A DNA stretch of 64,000 nt from Aspergillus flavus (GCF_009017415.1 NC_092404.1:2604001-2668000); one strand, 5' to 3'. Positions 1 to 15,000 are shown, counted from the stretch's first letter. Numbers and translations are program-made. Notes: a model not told the origin generated them from the sequence alone.

Positions 1-189
1 TTATTTATAATATAATTTTAATAATTTCTATAAATTTCTATTTTTTTTATATAATATTTTTTTATAATTCTACTATTTTTTATTTTAATTTCTATTATAT
101 ATTTAATTCTTACTATTATTATATAGTCTATTAATATATTAATTGTAGATTTTTTGATAATAATATAATTATTAATAATCTTTATATTA
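1..189. repeat. Old AT-rich repeat fragment, left flank of the DNA transposon
   Basis: Seen: this stretch is over 85% A+T with no reading frame. It aligns with 19372-19500 on the same strand, sharing the run around tatatagt..ttaatatattaatt and the following taataatata. The matching copy continues past the point where the DNA transposon at 190-1962 sits here, so the second copy shows the empty insertion site. The parent element of this repeat is not recognised. It is probably RIP-mutated transposon DNA. Confidence 0.6.
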
Positions 190-1962
190 ACATAATTGGT
201 AAGTGAGCGGTCACTGCAACTGAGTAGCTACACGCGTAGGAACTTTACATATCTATCTTTTTAAAGCTATTTAACTACCAGCCATATCACTAAAAATACC
301 TAAATTATTAAAATCTTAGATAGAATGGAAAGACAGGGTCTTATTAATTATGTTAGCTATTAAAAAATATAAAATTACTATTACTTATAAAATATTCTAT
401 ATTTTTAATATATTTTATATAATATTTTAAAAATGTCTAGTAAAGTATATATTTTAATTAAATATATATATAAATTATTATAAATCAACTACTAGTAAAA
501 AGAAATTATTTAAAAAATAGATTCTATTACTAGATAAATATAAAGTATTGTCTTAGTCTATATATATATAAGAAATAGCTAATATTCTATTTTTAAAATA
601 TAATACTATCTTTTTCTTTACTATTATAAAAAGGAAATAGATATATAGCTTTACTAGATATATATCTAAATTTAAATTTTATTTTATATATTACTATAAC
701 TATTAATATACTAAAATAAAGAATCTTAAAATTTTAAATATTTAATTTAAAAGATAAATAAAATTACTTAGAAATATAGTATAACTCTAAATAATATATA
801 TAATTTTAATAAAATAGAGTTTATAATAGATCTAATAGCTATAATTAAAATTATTACTAGATTTAGTATACTAGAGAAATTATTTTTATTATAGCTAAAA
901 AACTAGAAATAGATTATTATTATAAAATATATTAATTTTAATAGATAGACTCTATTTTTTATATTATTTTTAAATATAAAATATATATAAAAATTTAGTA
1001 TAAAAATAATAAAATTTCTTTTAATTAAAAAATTAAGATTAGTTCTAATAGCTAAATAAATAATAAAATTAGTTTATATTAACTATAGAATTACTCTATA
1101 TCTTATACTACTAATTAATTTATAAAAAAATATTATTTATTTATTTTAAATAGCTATAATAGTTATTTAATATTTTAATTTAATTATTCTATATAAAGAT
1201 CTAATTAAATCTAAAATATATTATAAATTTGATTATATTAATAAATTTAATTTTTTAAAAATATATTTTTAAATATATATAAAGATCTTTATTAAAAGTA
1301 ATATTTGTAGTGTTTTTAAAGCTATTAGTCTAGTTTCTCTAAGGGCTAAATATATTCTTTTTTAAGTAATAATTTAATTTAAAATCTCTATATCTCTAGA
1401 TAGTAGATCTAGTAGTTAAAATAGTTTAATACTTAAAATATTCTATATAGTTAAATAATTATAAAAATTAGAATCTATACTTAAAAAACTAATTAAAGAT
1501 TAATCTTATAGTCTTAATTTATCTATTAAAATTAATTTAAATTAATTAATTAAAGATACTAAATAAGCTATAAATAATATAATAATATTAAAGTATTATT
1601 TAAAATAATATTAGATCGTATATAAAAAATAGCTTAAAAAATAAAAATACTCTACTAAATAGATTATTTTTAAAAAAGATATATTAATATCTAAAGTCTA
1701 AATCTTTATAGAGCGCTAAAATTAAATAAATAAAGCTATATAGATAAATAGATCTCTATTTATTAAATTAGCTTCTAGATATACTCTATTTAAATATTCG
1801 AATTCTAATATATAGAGTTATAAAATTATATACTACTTAAATTAATAGAACTATTTATTTTTATATAGAAGTCTAAATTTATAGTGTTTTAATTATTTTA
1901 AATTTCTATATAGCGGTTGTATGGCTGCTCGTTTGTAATAACTGCTCGCTTACCGATTATAG
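190..1962. mobile_element. Tc1/mariner-type (pogo/Fot1-like) DNA transposon, RIP-degraded
   Basis: Seen: the ends form terminal inverted repeats of at least 43 bp (190-232 against 1920-1962 reversed). Nearly all mismatches between them are C/T or G/A. Both ends carry the core GGTAAG(T/C)GAGC. A TA dinucleotide flanks both sides (188-189, 1963-1964), and the related sequence near 19480-19500 has a single TA at that place, which is an empty site. Known: a TA target duplication and about 1.8 kb of length fit Tc1/mariner elements such as fungal Fot1/pogo. Inferred: the transposase ran on the plus strand, possibly from an ATG near 324, and the next ~60 codons could hold a helix-turn-helix of the RSTL..RLK type, but stops interrupt it throughout. 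The first 150 bp keep more G+C than the interior. The element is dead. Confidence 0.78.
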
Positions 1963-1964
1963 TA

Positions 1965-4900
1965 ATTTAAAATAATTATTAATATTTTTTATATTTTTAA
2001 TAACTCTCTATATAATAATAAAACAGTTTAATTATTTAGACTAGACTAGATATTTTTAATTCTATTAATTAATAATAATATATCTTGATTTTAAGTAAAA
2101 ATATTTTTAAATATATATTTAATTATATATTTACTAGTTTTAATAGTATAATTTTACTGAAATTATTTAATTATATTTGATTATTTTATTGGTTATAGAG
2201 AATTATTGTTCTATAATCTCTACATTTAGATAAGTTAATATTTATAAAAAAAAATTATTTAGATTAATATATATAAATACAATTAATAGATCAAAATATA
2301 ATTGAATTATTTTTAATGTTTCGTGTTTTATATCTATAAAACTTCTTATTAATTAATATTTTATATTTAATAAATAATATATATTTAGTATTTAACTCTA
2401 TTATACATCTTAAGATTTATAATATAAAAGTTTTTCTATTTTATAATAATCAAATTTTTATTATATAATAGAGAATATATTAGTATAGTTAATTTATTAT
2501 TCTAATATATATATTAAAATTAAGTAATATTTCTAAAGATTTAAATTATTTTAATATTTTTAATTTACTTTTAATAAATATCATTTTTAACAATAATATT
2601 TTAACATTTAAAAAGATTATATTAGAAGTTAATATAATTTTATTCTTTTATAAAATTTATAAAACTATTTCAAATAAAATATTTATTTAATATTTTAAAA
2701 TATACTATAAAATCATTAGTCTATAGTTTTAAAAATTTTTTTGTATTTTGAAAATAATTATGTATTTAATAGTATATATAGTATATCATTTATAAATTCT
2801 ATTAAATATATTTTCAAAAAAAGTTTAATTTTTATATATTATTAAAATAATAAATAATTATAGATTTAAATCTGTTAATTATTAATAAAATATTTAAAAT
2901 TTATTTATTATAAATATATCAAAAAATTTTATTATATTTATGATGATTTTTATTTATAAAAAAAGTTAAATAAATATTTTTTATAATGTCTATTTCTGAA
3001 TATTTGATATTTATAATTATTTATATTTTATTTTTTTTTAATTATTATGAATTTAGAGAGTATTAAGAATATAAAAATTATAAACTATTCTATTTTTTTA
3101 TTTTACATAATTTATTATATATAATATTAACTATTTTTCTAATATAATTTATTAAATATATAAATTAAGATATTCATTTATATTTAAATCTATTTTATTA
3201 TTTATTTTATAGAATATCTATACAAAACTTAATATTTAGATTAATAAATATTTATTTATTAAAATAATAAATTATTTTATTATTATTAATTTTTTATAGA
3301 TTAAAATTCTTAACTATAACTTAGTTTATAATAATAGATTTGAATTAAAATTAAATAGAATTATTATATTTTTAAATGAAATTATAGCTAAAGTAATATT
3401 CTTTTATTATATATAAAAATAATATATTAATAAAAATTAGATTTTAAAAATATATCTAGATATTAATATGTATTAAATATTATAAATATTTTTATTTAAT
3501 TTATAATATATATTATATAAAATTTATATTAAGTATATAATAACTAAAAAATTATCTATAGTAAAGTAGTTTAAATAAATAATCTTTATTTATACATAAA
3601 ATCATTTAATATATTAATTATTTTTAAAGTCTTTATTAATATTATAAATTAATATAACAATTAATATAATCTTTATGATATTCTTTAATTTTATATTATA
3701 TAAAAAATCTCTATTAATTAATATTATTATATAATAATATTATTAATATAAACTATAACTATAATATACTATTAATCTTTAAATACTGGATTTAATATAA
3801 CTTAACTATAGATATATAATAGTTATATTAATAAAAATATTAATAATTTTTAAATAATATTAATTAAATATTTTTTATTATATAAATACATATATAAAAT
3901 ATTATTAAAAAGAATATTATAATCTAATAAGTATATTATATAAATAAGTCTTAGTCTATTTTATATATACATTTTATTTATAGTTTAATATTTTAATTTA
4001 AAAAAATAATATTAATATTAATAATAATATTAATACTTATTATAAAAATAATAAAAATATTAGATATATTAAAATTAAATAACTAATCTTTATCTATTAG
4101 AATATTAGTTATATTAAATATATAAACAATTATTTATTTATATTAAATAATACGTATTTTTATAACATTTTTTATATTTATATTATATCTATAATTAATG
4201 AACTTAATATTTTATTTATATATATTTTCGATAAAAGAATTTAAAAAATATATAATAATTATTTTTATTTATTTTTACAAATAATTCTATATTAATAAAA
4301 TAAATCGTTTCTATAAAATTAATAATTCTATAACATTATTAAAGTAATTAATTTAAAAAAACTTTTTTAATATAATTATTATAATTATTATAGATTTCTA
4401 TTTCTATATTTAAATCTAAATCTATAATCTTAAAACTCTTTTATATTTTTTTAAAAAAAATTAATTTTAATTTAAATATGAGCTAAAATATAGATTTTAA
4501 TTTAAATTTTATAGAATAGAAACTTATTATCTAAATATATATATAGATTATTTAAATTTTTAAGTAAGCTTTTTAGAAATAGAATATAATTATAGTAAAG
4601 TTAATATAATATAAAATTAATTAAATTAAAATAAATACTATTTCTAGTATTTATATATATTAATAGTAATTATTTTTTAAATATTGGTTTATTAATATAG
4701 AATTTTTTCAAAGTATATATTCAAATTCTAGTTTAACTTAATAATATTTTTATCCTAAATAGCTATATAAAATTAATTAGTGAATAAATATATTAAATAG
4801 TAATAAATTTTATTTTTTTATTTATTATATTATTTCTTTTTAAAATATAGAAATATTAGAGTATAAACTTTATATCTATAAAATATCAATATACTATATT

Positions 4901-4966
4901 ATTAATAGTTATTATTACTATTATATATAATATATTTAATTTATAATATATTTTATTAATATCTAT
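1965..4966. repeat. AT-rich degraded repeat DNA, parent element not identified
   Basis: Seen: about 3 kb of very AT-rich sequence, stops in every frame, no gene, tRNA or LTR pair that I could recognise. It joins the right side of the DNA transposon and ends at the left LTR of the family A copia element. The first ~40 bp continue the repeat shared with 19490-19520, after which the two copies diverge. It is most likely an old transposon mutated past recognition by eye. Confidence 0.45.
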
Positions 4967-5081
4967 TGACCGCGGGATCCTAATTCGGCCCGGCACCGAA
5001 GTGTTTCTTCATTAAATAGTCAAATAGATAGAATATCTTGTCTAAAAAAATTAATACTTTCTATTCTATAAAGATTTTAAA
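4967..5081 (+). repeat. Family A 5' LTR
   Basis: A 115-bp LTR starting TGACCGCGG. It keeps unusual G+C in its first 40 bases while the rest is AT-shifted. It matches the LTRs at 9577, 10303 and 57330 base for base apart from transitions and a few changes. Confidence 0.8.
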
Positions 5082-8000
5082 GATTATAAACTTAGCTAAT
5101 TTGAAAACAGTCTAGAAAATGATTTAATTTAATAAAAGAAAAATTTAAAACTTAATATTAATATTTAATATTAGTTTAAGCTTTTTATTTATAAGAAAGA
5201 AAACTTTAAAAAAAAGATTTATAATATATATACTAAAATAGTTAATAATAGCTAAAGTTTTCAAAAGAATTTTATAAAAAAATAGAATTTGAAATTTAAA
5301 TTAAAAAATACTATAAAAAAATCTCTAATTTTTAAAGATCTTTTACTAATTATATAAAGAAAAATGAAAATATAAATTATTTTCTATTTGAAAATTCATT
5401 AAATCAAATAAATAGAGTTATAGAATACTTAATAAATTAATTTACTTATAAAATATAAAACTTTTATATCTAGAATATATTATAATCATATCAAATTAAT
5501 ATAGTAATTAATATTATAATTTTAAAACTTTTAATAATATTATTAATCTATATAAAATAAAAATAAATATTTTAATATTAAAATTATAATTAGTTTTATA
5601 GATTTTAAAAAATATAATAAAATAATTATTAATTACTATTAATATTATTATATATATAAATAAAAATTATATAATAATAAAAAAATTCATTTTAAAATAT
5701 ATATATACTTTTATATAAATTATATATATAAAAGGTTTTAATATAAAAAAATATTTTATATAACTATTCTATAATGTATTTATAATTTTTCTATTTTAAT
5801 AAAATTTATAAATACTATTTACTATATAATTATATTTAATTATATTATTTTAATTCTTATATAAAGTTTTAAAATAAAACGTTTTAAATAATATATATTA
5901 AAAATAAGTTTTAATTAAAAGCTATATCAAATACTTTAAAATATATATATTTATTATAAAAAAAATCTATTTTAATATAATTTATTAATAACTATCATAA
6001 ATAATATTCATTTAAATAATGGATCTAAGTATAAAAATATATTAATATTGAAAGATAAAAAGCAAAATAATAATAATAAATAAAAAGAATTAATTTACAA
6101 TAGATTAATTAAAGAAAATAAAATATGAAAAAAATACAAAAATAAAAAATTTAAAAAATATATATATATTTTTATTATAAGTCTAAATATAATATTTTAA
6201 TATATTAATATTTTTATTTTGTTTTATAATTAAATAACTAGACTTTATATAATAAAGTTTCATAGATATGTTAAATCTTTAACTTTATAATTAAAATAAA
6301 AAATAAATATAAACTATATAATATTTATATAATTTTTAAATATTAAGTTAAATCTAAATATACTATTTTTTAATAAAATAATAATTAAAAATTTTAATAT
6401 ATTAATAATATTATAATAGTTATTTAATACTAGTAGCTTAAAATACTTAACTTTAAATTAAAAAAATTGAATAAAATAATAAAATCTTTTTTTATAAATT
6501 GTTAATCATAGTATATCTATAGAAAATATTATAAATATTAAAAAAATAAATTATATTAAAATAAATCTAAATATAAAAAACATAAAATTATAATATTATA
6601 TATTAAAATATAGTATTAATTTAAAATATATCATTAATTTAAAATATATTTTAAATTTCTTTTAATTTTAAAAATGAAATGAAAGTAAAAAATCTTTTAA
6701 AATAATCTAGATTATATATATAGATTAGTTAATAGTACTATGAAAGATTTTATTTAAAATATTTATAAAATATTTTTTTTATATTTATATATTTAGAATT
6801 TATTTTATAAATAAAATGTTAAATATATAAAAAAATATTATAATTAAAATAAACTAATATTATAATTTTATATTATTATCTTAGTTATATAAGAATACTA
6901 AGAATTATAACTATAATAAAAATATAAAATATTAAATCAAAATTCAATAATAATATATACTATAAAATATATTATAGAATTAAAATAAAATATTAAATAA
7001 TTTAAATATTATAAATATATTTGATTTATTTTTTAAATCTCTAGTATTTATATAGATACAGAAAAAATTAATTTAATTAAAGATAATAAATATAATTATT
7101 TTTTAATTATAATTAATAATATAATAGAACTAATATATATTATAATATTTTATAATAAAAAAAATTTATATATATAAAAAAATAAATTAAAAATATTAGA
7201 ATATAATAAAAAGATACATGATTTACTAGTATCATAATAAAAGAAATAATATTTTTAATAAATAGATAATAAAGTTTAATAAAAATATATAAATTAAATT
7301 AATAACATTTTTAATTAAATAATTAAATTAATAATAATTAATTTTAACTTATTAAATGATTTTTAGGTATATATAATTAATATAATAATTAAAATATTTA
7401 ATTAATTTTTTCTATTAAAAAAGACTATATTAAATATAATTATATATAAATATTAATTTTATTATAATTTATTATATAAGAAATATTTTTAGATTTTATA
7501 GAGATTTATAGTTATTAAATATATATTTATATATTATAAAAAATTGTATAATATTAAAAAAATCTAGATATTAAAAAAAATTAAATTAAAAAAATTTATA
7601 ATATTATATTTAATAAAAATTATATATTTAAAAATGATAAATAATTAAAAAAAATTAAAAAGATTTATATATATAATTTTAAAAAATTGTTTGGATAAAA
7701 AAAATAAATCTATTAAATTATTTAAAATTTAGTAAAGTTTAATATTTTTAAAAATTATTATAGATTAAATTTATATAATTTAAATTTTTAAAATAAAAAA
7801 TTTATTTAAATATAATATAATAGTTCTATAAATAGACTAAATAATTAAATTAATTAAAAATTTAAAATAATAGACTATAAAAGATTTTATATAAAAATAA
7901 TATGTTAAAGAAATTTTAAAATTATTAATTAATTTAATTATTTTTAATCTAATATAAAAATTTAATTAAATAATAAAAAAAAACTATCTATTTAATTAAA

Positions 8001-8554
8001 AAATAAATAGATTTAAGAAATATACTCTAGAAATTAAAAAATTTAAAATATAAAAATTTTTTAGACTATCATATAAATAAATATTAACTAGATGTTTTAT
8101 TTAAAATTTTATGAAAAAAAATCTCTTAAAATTATACAAAAATATTAATATTTTTTTATAAAAGATTAAAAAATATAATATATATTTAAATAAAAAGATT
8201 ATAAAGTTTAATATATATAATATTATAAAAGAATTAAGAAAATATATATATTCTATTAAAGAAATAAATATTTAAATTAAAGATTAATTAAAAGATTTTA
8301 TTATTAATTTTAATATTTATTAAATAATATATAATAATCTTTAATATTTTAAAATTTTTCATAATTAAATATATATTTAGTAATAGAAAAAATATTTTTT
8401 AAAATATTTTTTATTATAATAGTTATATAATAGTTATAAAATAATTAAAATAGAAATAATATAATATTATTTCTATCTATTTTAATATAATATTAAAAAA
8501 TAGAAAGATTTTTATATCTTAATTAATTAATCTTATAAAAATAATAATAATTAA

Positions 8555-8750
8555 ATATATTAGTTTATTTAAATCTTATATAATTTATAAAAAATAATAG
8601 TTCTATCGTATAAAATCTTTTAAAAAAAGTTTAAAAGAAATAGACTTTAAATCTAATTAAAAAGATTTTTATATTTTTATATTTAATAATACTATAATAA
8701 TAATATATATTAATAATATATTTATAGTAATAAAAATTTAAAAAAATCAA
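8555..8750 (+). pseudogene. Fossil copia reverse transcriptase, YVDD region
   Basis: Seen: read in the frame that contains 8706, the sequence gives NNTIIIIYINNIF, which becomes the copia active-site block NNTIII.YVDDIL when the two AAT codons at 8712-8717 are read back to GAC/GAT. Upstream is a block like LLKS..YGL..SP (about 8563-8610), then an F-K-rich helix, in the order known for copia RT. Both catalytic aspartates have become asparagine and stops are scattered through it, so it is inactive. The assignment to copia rather than gypsy rests on YVDD with the NNTIII context. Confidence 0.75.
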
Positions 8751-9576
8751 CTAAATTAAAAAAAATTTATAAAAAATCTTTAAATTAAAAAAATTAATGA
8801 ATTAATTTATTTTCTAGAATATAATATAATTAAAAACTATAAAAAATTTTTATATCATTTTTTTAATTTATATATAATAAAAAAATATTTATTAAAATAA
8901 AAATAATTAATTAATTTATAATCAAAACTTTATCTAATATTAAAAATATAATATTTTCATTTTAATACTAAATAAATATTGTTATTAAAATAGATTAAAA
9001 AATTATAATAAATATATTTATATATTAAAAAATAATAAATTATTTTAAAATTAAACTAGATATAGATTATATATATAGACTAAAGAGTTATATTAATATA
9101 ATATATTAAAATTATAAAAATAAAAAATTAATTAAAAATATTATTATAATATATATAAAAATCTTTATTTTATAGATTTTATATAAATAAATTTTTATAA
9201 TATTATTAAATATAATTATGGAATTTTTTATATATAATATTATAATTCAAAAATCATTTTTTTTTAAAAAATATTTAAAATAGTAGATTTATCTATTAAA
9301 TTAAAAATTATTAATAGTAAAAAATTAATTCTTTCTATAAATAATTATAATAATATAAAAATCTTTTAATATAGTAATTATATATTAATTATAAAATAAT
9401 TTAATAATTAATATTTTTTACATAAAATTTTCTATAGTTTAATAAAATTTATTTAAAATTTATACTATTAAAAAAAATAATATAGTTAATGTATTAATTA
9501 AATTTTTAAATTAAAAATAATATTTAATCAAAAAAATTATATTAATTTTTATAATATAAAAATTAAAGAAATTAAT

Positions 9577-9691
9577 TAACTATAGAATTTTAATTAAATT
9601 TAATATTAAAATATTTTTTATTCAATAATTAAATAATTAAAAACTTTTTTTTAAAAAAATTAATAATTTTTATTTTATAAAAGTTTAAATA
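9577..9691 (+). repeat. Family A 3' LTR
   Basis: A 115-bp partner of the LTR at 4967, with almost every G+C position of that copy changed to A or T. The same LTR with about 45 bp of shared upstream sequence recurs at 10255-10417. Confidence 0.75.
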
Positions 9692-9774
9692 TATCTATAT
9701 TTATTATTATTTAAAATAAAGTTTAAAAATAAATATATCTATATTTATTATTATTTAAAATAAAGTTTAAAAAT
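9687..9774. repeat. Perfect 44-bp tandem duplication
   Basis: Two identical 44-bp units, starting at 9687 and 9731, overlap the end of the 3' LTR and its flank. They show no transitions between units, while every older repeat here differs by many. The duplication therefore arose after the RIP mutations, for instance by slippage. Confidence 0.8.
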
Positions 9775-10302
9775 AAATATACTAAATATATTTTATAAAA
9801 TTATTTTTTTTATATTTTAAGTATTTTTATTAAAACTTAAGAGAATTTATAAAAAATCTTTTTTATTTTTTTTAATATATTTTTATTTTATAATTTATTT
9901 TAATAATTATTAATATTTAAATTATAATATCTATAAATATAGTGTATTATTTATTAATAATTATAGCTATTTTTATTTTTATTAATTTTAAAAATCTATT
10001 TTCTTTAATTATTATTAATTATCCTTTTAAATAAAAAGATTAATAAATTATATATTTTAAAAATCTATTTAAAAATATTTAATAAATTAAATAAATTAAT
10101 ACTATTTAATTTATTTTTTTAATATTAGATTTTTTTTATCTATATATTAAATATTTATCATATTATTTATTAAAACTATAATATTTTTTTTATATATTTA
10201 AAAACTGTTTTTATAAGAGAAATTCTAATTTTAAAGATTATAATTAATATTTAATTAAAAAATTATATTAATTTTTATAATATAAAATCTAGAAAAAGGT
10301 AT

Positions 10303-10417
10303 TAGTTATAAAATTTTAATTAGATCCAGTATTAAAGCATTTCTTTATCAAATAGCTAGATAGTTGGAATCTCTTTTCTAGAGGAATCAACGATTTCTAT
10401 TCTATAAGGATTTAACA
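10303..10417 (+). repeat. Extra family A LTR (solo or remnant)
   Basis: A 115-bp copy of the family A LTR that keeps more G+C in its second half than the copy at 9577. The 45 bp before it also match the sequence before 9577, so it is either the 3' end of a second, deleted element or part of a local duplication of 9535-9700. No target duplication was found. Confidence 0.7.
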
Positions 10418-11902
10418 ATATCTATATAAATAGAATCTATTTAAAAAATAAGATTATTAATAAAATAATAATTTCTTCAAATATATCTTAATTTTAATTT
10501 ATTTAAAATATATTACTTATTAAAATAGATATAATATTTTTATATTATAGATTTATCTATATAAATTTAAATTATATTTAAAACATAATTAAAATTAATT
10601 AAATTAAATATAAAAACTTTAATTAAATTTTTTTAAAATCTTTAAATATAGAGTATAGTAATATACTTTTTAAAAAAAATCAAATATAAACCTAAAAAAT
10701 ATTATTTTAAACTAGAATTAATTATTTTATTAATTTTTAAAAATCATAATAACTATATTTTTAAAATATAATATTTAAATATAAATAAAATTAAACAATT
10801 ATAAAATTTTATATTTAATAAGATTTATATTTAAATAATAAAAATAATAGTTTAATATAATTAACTATACTTTTAAAAAAATCTTATTATTAAATAGTAA
10901 TATATTAATTATTATTTTTAATATTTTCATAAAAACTTATTAAATTCAAAGAATTTTTTAATTTAATTATATATTAGATTTAAATAATTATATTTTTATT
11001 AATTAAATTATTTTTATAATATATAATAAATATACTAGTATTAAGAATATAATTTAATATAATTAAATTAATTATTAATATATAGTTAAAATAATAAATT
11101 ATAAATATATTATTAAAAAAATATAAAAATAATTTTTAATTAGAAATATTATTTGATATAAATAAAAATTTATATATATAATAAATTAAAATATTTTAAT
11201 TATATTCAAAAATAATATTTTTATCATATATTAATAGATAATATTAAAAAATAAAATTTATAATATTATATTTTTTATAGATATTAAAATATTTTAGAAA
11301 TAATATATATATAATTTTCAAATTAATTTAATTAATTATATTATATAATTTAAAATAAAAGTAATTTAATTTTTATACTATATATTTAAATATAGATATT
11401 AATAAAAAATATATTTATATAATTTAATTTATTAACTTTTATAAAAATAGTATTAAAATTATCTAGTATATCAATAAATTACTATATAGTTTTAAATAGT
11501 TAATACATCTATAAATTAGTATTTTTCATTAAAATAATTATAGTTATTTCAATTATTTATAATAGATTTTAGTTTTAAATGATTATAAAATTTATTAATT
11601 TATTAATAAGTAAAATTATTTCTAATTATATTGATAATAATATAATTATTATAAAAATATTATTTATTAATTAAATATATATATTCAAAGAAATTAATAT
11701 ATAATATTTATAGATATAGAATTTTGATAGAAAAGACTTAATTATAATTAATTATACTATTAAAAAAATAATTTTATAGATAGATTTATTAAGTTACTAG
11801 TTAATAATATATTTAAATCTTTTATTAATCTTTTAAATTTAATAGATATAGATTATAAAAAGCTCTAGTTAAATCTTATATTTAGCTAATATAGAGAGAG
11901 TA
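10418..11902. repeat. AT-rich degraded repeat, inverted copy of 20650-21550
   Basis: Seen: 11100-11720 aligns with the reverse complement of about 20650-21550 over long runs, for example the block around 11395-11460 against 21045-21105. The rest has no recognisable gene. It is RIP-mutated transposon interior of unknown type. The two copies lie just outside the ~138-bp direct repeats at 12207 and 20225. Confidence 0.55.
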
Positions 11903-12063
11903 TATTAGTAGAGAATTCTATCTAGTGGTTCTATGTAGTCTAGAAGATAGATTCTTATAGTTACTAAGTAAATTTCTATCTACAATATCTAGTTAGAAAG
12001 CTAGCTGAAGATAGAATAATAAGAATTTAAACTTTATTATAAATTGATTTCTATTTAATATAT
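11903..12063 (+). repeat. Family C LTR (probably solo)
   Basis: About 160 bp matching 36591-36868 once the 111-bp insertion there is removed, and more loosely 28204 onward. It starts near TATTAGTAGAGAATTC, the RIP form of TGTTAGTGGAGCATTC at 36591. The sequence after it does not match the interior that follows the other two copies, so this one may be a solo LTR or a 3' LTR. It also gives the empty site for the small insertion at 36722. Confidence 0.65.
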
Positions 12064-15000
12064 AATATTTACTAGATTTAAAAGATTAATAAAATATTTA
12101 AATATATTATTAACTAATAGCTTAATAAATCTATCTATTGAATTATTTTTTTAATAATATAATTAATTATAATTAAACTTTTTTTATAAAAAATTTATAT
12201 TTAATATTAAAACTTGGAACTTATTAAATCCTGTATAGTTGGTTTTAGTAGATAACTCTAGTTAATTGATAACAAGCTAGCTAATAATTATTAGATAGAA
12301 AAGAATAAATATAATAATTGATATATTAATATGTTAATATTATAGTAATATATCTGTTATTAATCTAAAGATCTCTAGATCTAATATTATATTTAATTAA
12401 TTAAATTAATTATTACTATTATCTATTTATTTATTTTATTATTATTATATTACGTTGTAATTATCTATATTTTATTATTATTATTATCATTATTATATTA
12501 TTATTATAATCTATATATTAAGAAATTAATATATTATTGAGTTAGTATATTAGATTATTTTATATTATTTTAATTTATTAATTTTATCTCGAATTATTAA
12601 TTAATTTAATATTAAAATATTATATTTTATTGATTTTATTAAATAAATATACTCTATTTTTTTACTAATATTTCAATATTGTTTCTATTTATTAAAATAT
12701 TAATTAATCTTATTTATATTATATTAATAAACACTTTTTAAAAAAAGTTTTATTACTATTTACAATATTAGAATTTAAAAAATAAATAATAATTTAATTA
12801 TTTAAATTCTATACTTTATATATATAAAATTTATTAAAAAAATAAAAATTTAATTTATATGTTTAGTTATAATTTTTAAAATATATTTTATTTATAAATA
12901 TAGATTAATTTAATATAGATTATTATTTATATATTTATTTAATAATACGATTAATAAATTTAATTAAAGATCTATTAATAAAATTTTTAGTAATATTATT
13001 AAAAAATTTACTATAAAAATAATTATTAATTATTTTATTTATTATATAATAAATTTAAATATATTAATTATTTAGATTAGTTTTATTTTTAATTATTACT
13101 AGATAATTATTTAAATCTTAATTGTTATCTATAAATAATATAATATTAAATAATAATATTAAAATAAATTCTTTTACTATACTATTTTTTTTATTTTAAT
13201 TTTATTAATTTTATTTTAAATTTAAATTTATAATATAAAATCTATATAAATTAATGTATAGTTAATATTAAGAATTTAAATATTTAATAAATAATTTATA
13301 ATATAATATTTATAATTATTTTAAATAATTTTAAAACTATTAATTTTAAAATTATAAATCGTTTTAAAATTAAATATTAAGTATACTTAATTCTAGAGAT
13401 AATATTGAATTAAATCTAAATAATTATTAATAATTAGTTTTATTATTTAATACTTATAATAGAATAGTAAATTAATAGAACATAAAAAAATTAACTATTG
13501 TTAATTAAATATATGAAATGATATTTTTATTAAGTAGATTAATAGTTAAATTTACTATTCATATATATATACTTTTATTGTTTTAAATAAAAAATATTAT
13601 TAATTATAAAAAGAATTTATAGTAAAAGCTAATTTATAAATAATACTATATATAATAATTTTAAATTGGTTTATATTTAAACTAATTAATTATAAAAAAT
13701 AATCTTTATATACTTTATTTTTTAAATAAAAATAATTGTAGTTAAATAATTTAGATTATGAATATTAAAAATATTATTTAAATTATAAAAATTATTATCT
13801 AAATATTTTAATATATACACTAAATATATATTATAATTATTTAGTTAAAAAATAATTTATGGTATAAAAACAACTTATATTAAAAATCTAATTAATTAAT
13901 TAATATTAATATAAATCATATTAAATCTATATTTAAAAAAAAATATTTTAAAATCTATTAAAATCATTATTTTAAAAAAATAATTTTTTAAATAATTAAA
14001 ATGTAAAATAGAAATTTAATAAAATATTATCTCTATTTATATAAAAAATTCTTAATTATCTAATAAATTTAAAATTTAAAATTAAAATTATAAAAGAATT
14101 AACTATAATTTATTGAATAGATTATATATTAATATTTTTTATTTTAGTCATAAATATAATTATATATTTTAAAAATAAAATCTAGAATTAATTTTATTTA
14201 TAGAATTAATTATTTTAATTAAAGAATTATAAATTAATAAATAAATTAAAACTATTTTAATTGAATCTATTAATAATTTATTAGTGGATATTAATCTTTA
14301 TATTAATAATAATAAAATTAATTAATATTTTAATATAATTAATACGTACAAATATAATAGTTTTTATAATAACTATAAAATAAGTATAGTTTTTATTTAC
14401 TATTAAAAAAATATATTAAATAAGAAAAAAATAATAAATTAAAATTATTAATTAAAATAGTTAGCTATAGAAATTAAAATTTTATTTCATTAAATTAATT
14501 ATTTATTATATTATAATTATAATTATAATGAAAATAAAAACTTTATAAAATATTCTTTAAAGATTATCTTAATTTTAATAATTATTTAATTAAAGTACAT
14601 TCATATATAATATAGTAAAGAGTTTAATATAAAAAATAATTTATATATATATTTAAATTAATATATTAAACTTTAAAAAATAATTTAATTTTAAGTTTAA
14701 GTAATATTAAATTTAATTATTTAGAGTTTACTATACAAAATAAAGATTTATAATTTTAGTAATATATTACTATTAAAATAGATATGAAATTTATAAATAT
14801 ATAATATAAAATACATTCTAATATTAATTATTTAATAAATATAATAGATAAAATCTTTATTAAATTTTATTATAAATAATTATAATATAAAGTCTTTATT
14901 AATATTAGATATTAAATTTAAATATATTTTATTTTAGTTTATTATATTTAATTAATATTTTTTTAATTTATTAACTAATAATATATATATACAATAAGAG

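Larger units (their letters stand above)
4967..9691 (+). mobile_element. Ty1/copia LTR retrotransposon, family A, RIP-degraded
   Basis: Seen: LTRs of 115 bp lie at 4967-5081 and 9577-9691. The left one begins TGACCGCGGGATCC; the right is the same sequence with C read as T and G as A. The interior of about 4.5 kb holds a plus-strand fossil reverse transcriptase of copia type at about 8555-8750. In copia elements RT lies near the 3' end after integrase, which fits its place here. The first 1.8 kb (to about 6795) matches 57330-59078 closely. TCTAT precedes the left LTR (4962-4966) and recurs at 9694-9698, 2 bp beyond the expected right end, so the target duplication is only probable. No working frame remains. 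Confidence 0.8.
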
